From Acholeplasmataceae bacterium UBA6190 (GTDB lineage Bacteria > Bacillota_I > Bacilli_A > Acholeplasmatales > Acholeplasmataceae), in assembly GCA_002422045.1 (NCBI GenBank), contig DITG01000040.1, positions 1-6,206 of the forward strand: DNA of 6,206 nucleotides, given 5' to 3'. This document shows positions 5,893 through 6,206 of the stretch, one piece after another (position 1 is the first letter of the stretch; every line of letters starts with the position of its first letter). Position numbers and translations under genes: made by a program. Below the pieces are notes generated by a model that worked only from the letters and a program-made list of their open reading frames with translations, made no database searches and had not been told where the DNA came from.

Positions 5893-6206
5893 TTATTTTC
5901 TTGCAAATCCCAAGACGCCAAACACACCACCGATTGCAAATAGCAAATAAGACAGGATGTAAAGCATGGCTTGTGCGGTATTGTATAACGCGATACCATC
6001 GAGTGAAGCGACGAACGTTTTGACAACAAGCATCAGTACTGCAAGGAAGAGTGTAGTTGATGCGATGCGGTAAACGAAAGTCGAAAGTCTTGATGGCTTC
6101 TTGTAAGCGAACAGCGCCCATAACAAGAATGGTGCACCAATGGCAACGCCAGGAACGACATACGGTGACAAGTCATTCAACTGATTGACATACGGTTCAA
6201 CGAATG
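5893..6206 (-). CDS. Small multi-helix membrane protein of unknown function, partial (N-terminal end beyond right edge)
   Basis: I do not recognise this protein. The frame is open from the TAA stop at 5893-5895 to the right edge, giving at least 103 residues. A TTG at 6178-6180 could be a start but has no ribosome site, and the sequence upstream stays in frame with protein-like codons, so the true start is probably outside. Three hydrophobic stretches are visible in the fragment, at about residues 14-33, 43-63 and 78-100, separated by a basic loop (YKKPSRLS, 34-41) and a short polar loop around 64-75. The C terminus is GFARK, consistent with a cytoplasmic basic end. The N-terminal part has two PYV motifs ten residues apart. 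It converges on yaaA and shares the hairpin at 5851-5876. The coding call rests on the open frame, membrane-helix pattern and terminator placement. Confidence 0.7.
   Translation of the reverse strand, partial: FVEPYVNQLNDLSPYVVPGVAIGAPFLLWALFAYKKPSRLSTFVYRIASTTLFLAVLMLVVKTFVASLDGIALYNTAQAMLYILSYLLFAIGGVFGVLGFARK

Noticed and set aside
5807..6121. Alternative minus-strand frames of 67 and 104 codons across the yaaA/terminator region
   Set aside because: They cross the terminator hairpin and the yaaA coding end, and have no membrane-helix pattern or ribosome site comparable with the frame ending at 5893.
6178..6180. TTG as start of the right-edge membrane protein
   Set aside because: No ribosome site precedes it and the frame stays open to the window end, so a start outside the window is more likely.
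1..6206. Mobile element, CRISPR array, tRNA/rRNA, riboswitch or defence system
   Set aside because: Both strands were read. No transposase, terminal inverted repeats, regularly spaced repeats, tRNA-like cloverleaf, long structured leader or defence-type domain was seen; leaders are only about 20-30 nt.

Overview
The window is a compact, gene-dense stretch of a bacterial chromosome. GC is about 40% (estimated by eye from sampled lines), Shine-Dalgarno sites are strong, and intergenic gaps are very short. TGA is a stop codon in several genes (trmL, the MATE gene, yaaA) and tryptophan is TGG, so the standard bacterial code applies and not the Mycoplasma code. The gene set and the protein style suggest a Bacillota or Mycoplasmatota lineage, such as Acholeplasma/Izemoplasma-like or Erysipelotrichia-like bacteria. 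That placement is inferred; no marker here fixes the taxon.

Layout, left to right. (1) Acetate kinase (ackA, minus strand) is cut by the left edge and lacks its C-terminal part. (2) An 83-bp gap holds a promoter candidate for ackA. (3) Four minus-strand genes, nicotinate phosphoribosyltransferase (pncB), a MATE-family exporter, the tRNA methyltransferase trmL and a hemolysin III/TrhA-type seven-helix membrane protein, form a tight chain transcribed leftward from about 5065 to 1001. The pncB-MATE gap is 12 nt, and the next two junctions are 4-nt ATGA overlaps. (4) A 90-bp divergent promoter region separates pncB from yaaA. (5) yaaA (peroxide stress protein family) runs on the plus strand. (6) A hairpin terminator overlaps the 3' end of yaaA and serves the convergent gene on its right. 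(7) A small multi-helix membrane protein of unknown function runs off the right edge on the minus strand.

How the genes fit together. PncB salvages nicotinate into NAD, and AckA makes ATP and acetate in overflow or fermentative metabolism. TrmL modifies the tRNA wobble base, and YaaA protects against peroxide. Apart from shared transcription, nothing in the sequence shows that the four operon genes act in one pathway.

I found no mobile element, CRISPR array, tRNA, rRNA, riboswitch or toxin-antitoxin module, and no clear sign of a new system. This looks like ordinary core-genome content. The points of interest are regulatory architecture (overlapping divergent promoters, a palindromic promoter spacer, a terminator embedded in a coding end) and the partial unknown membrane protein. 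No non-coding stretch exceeds 300 bases.
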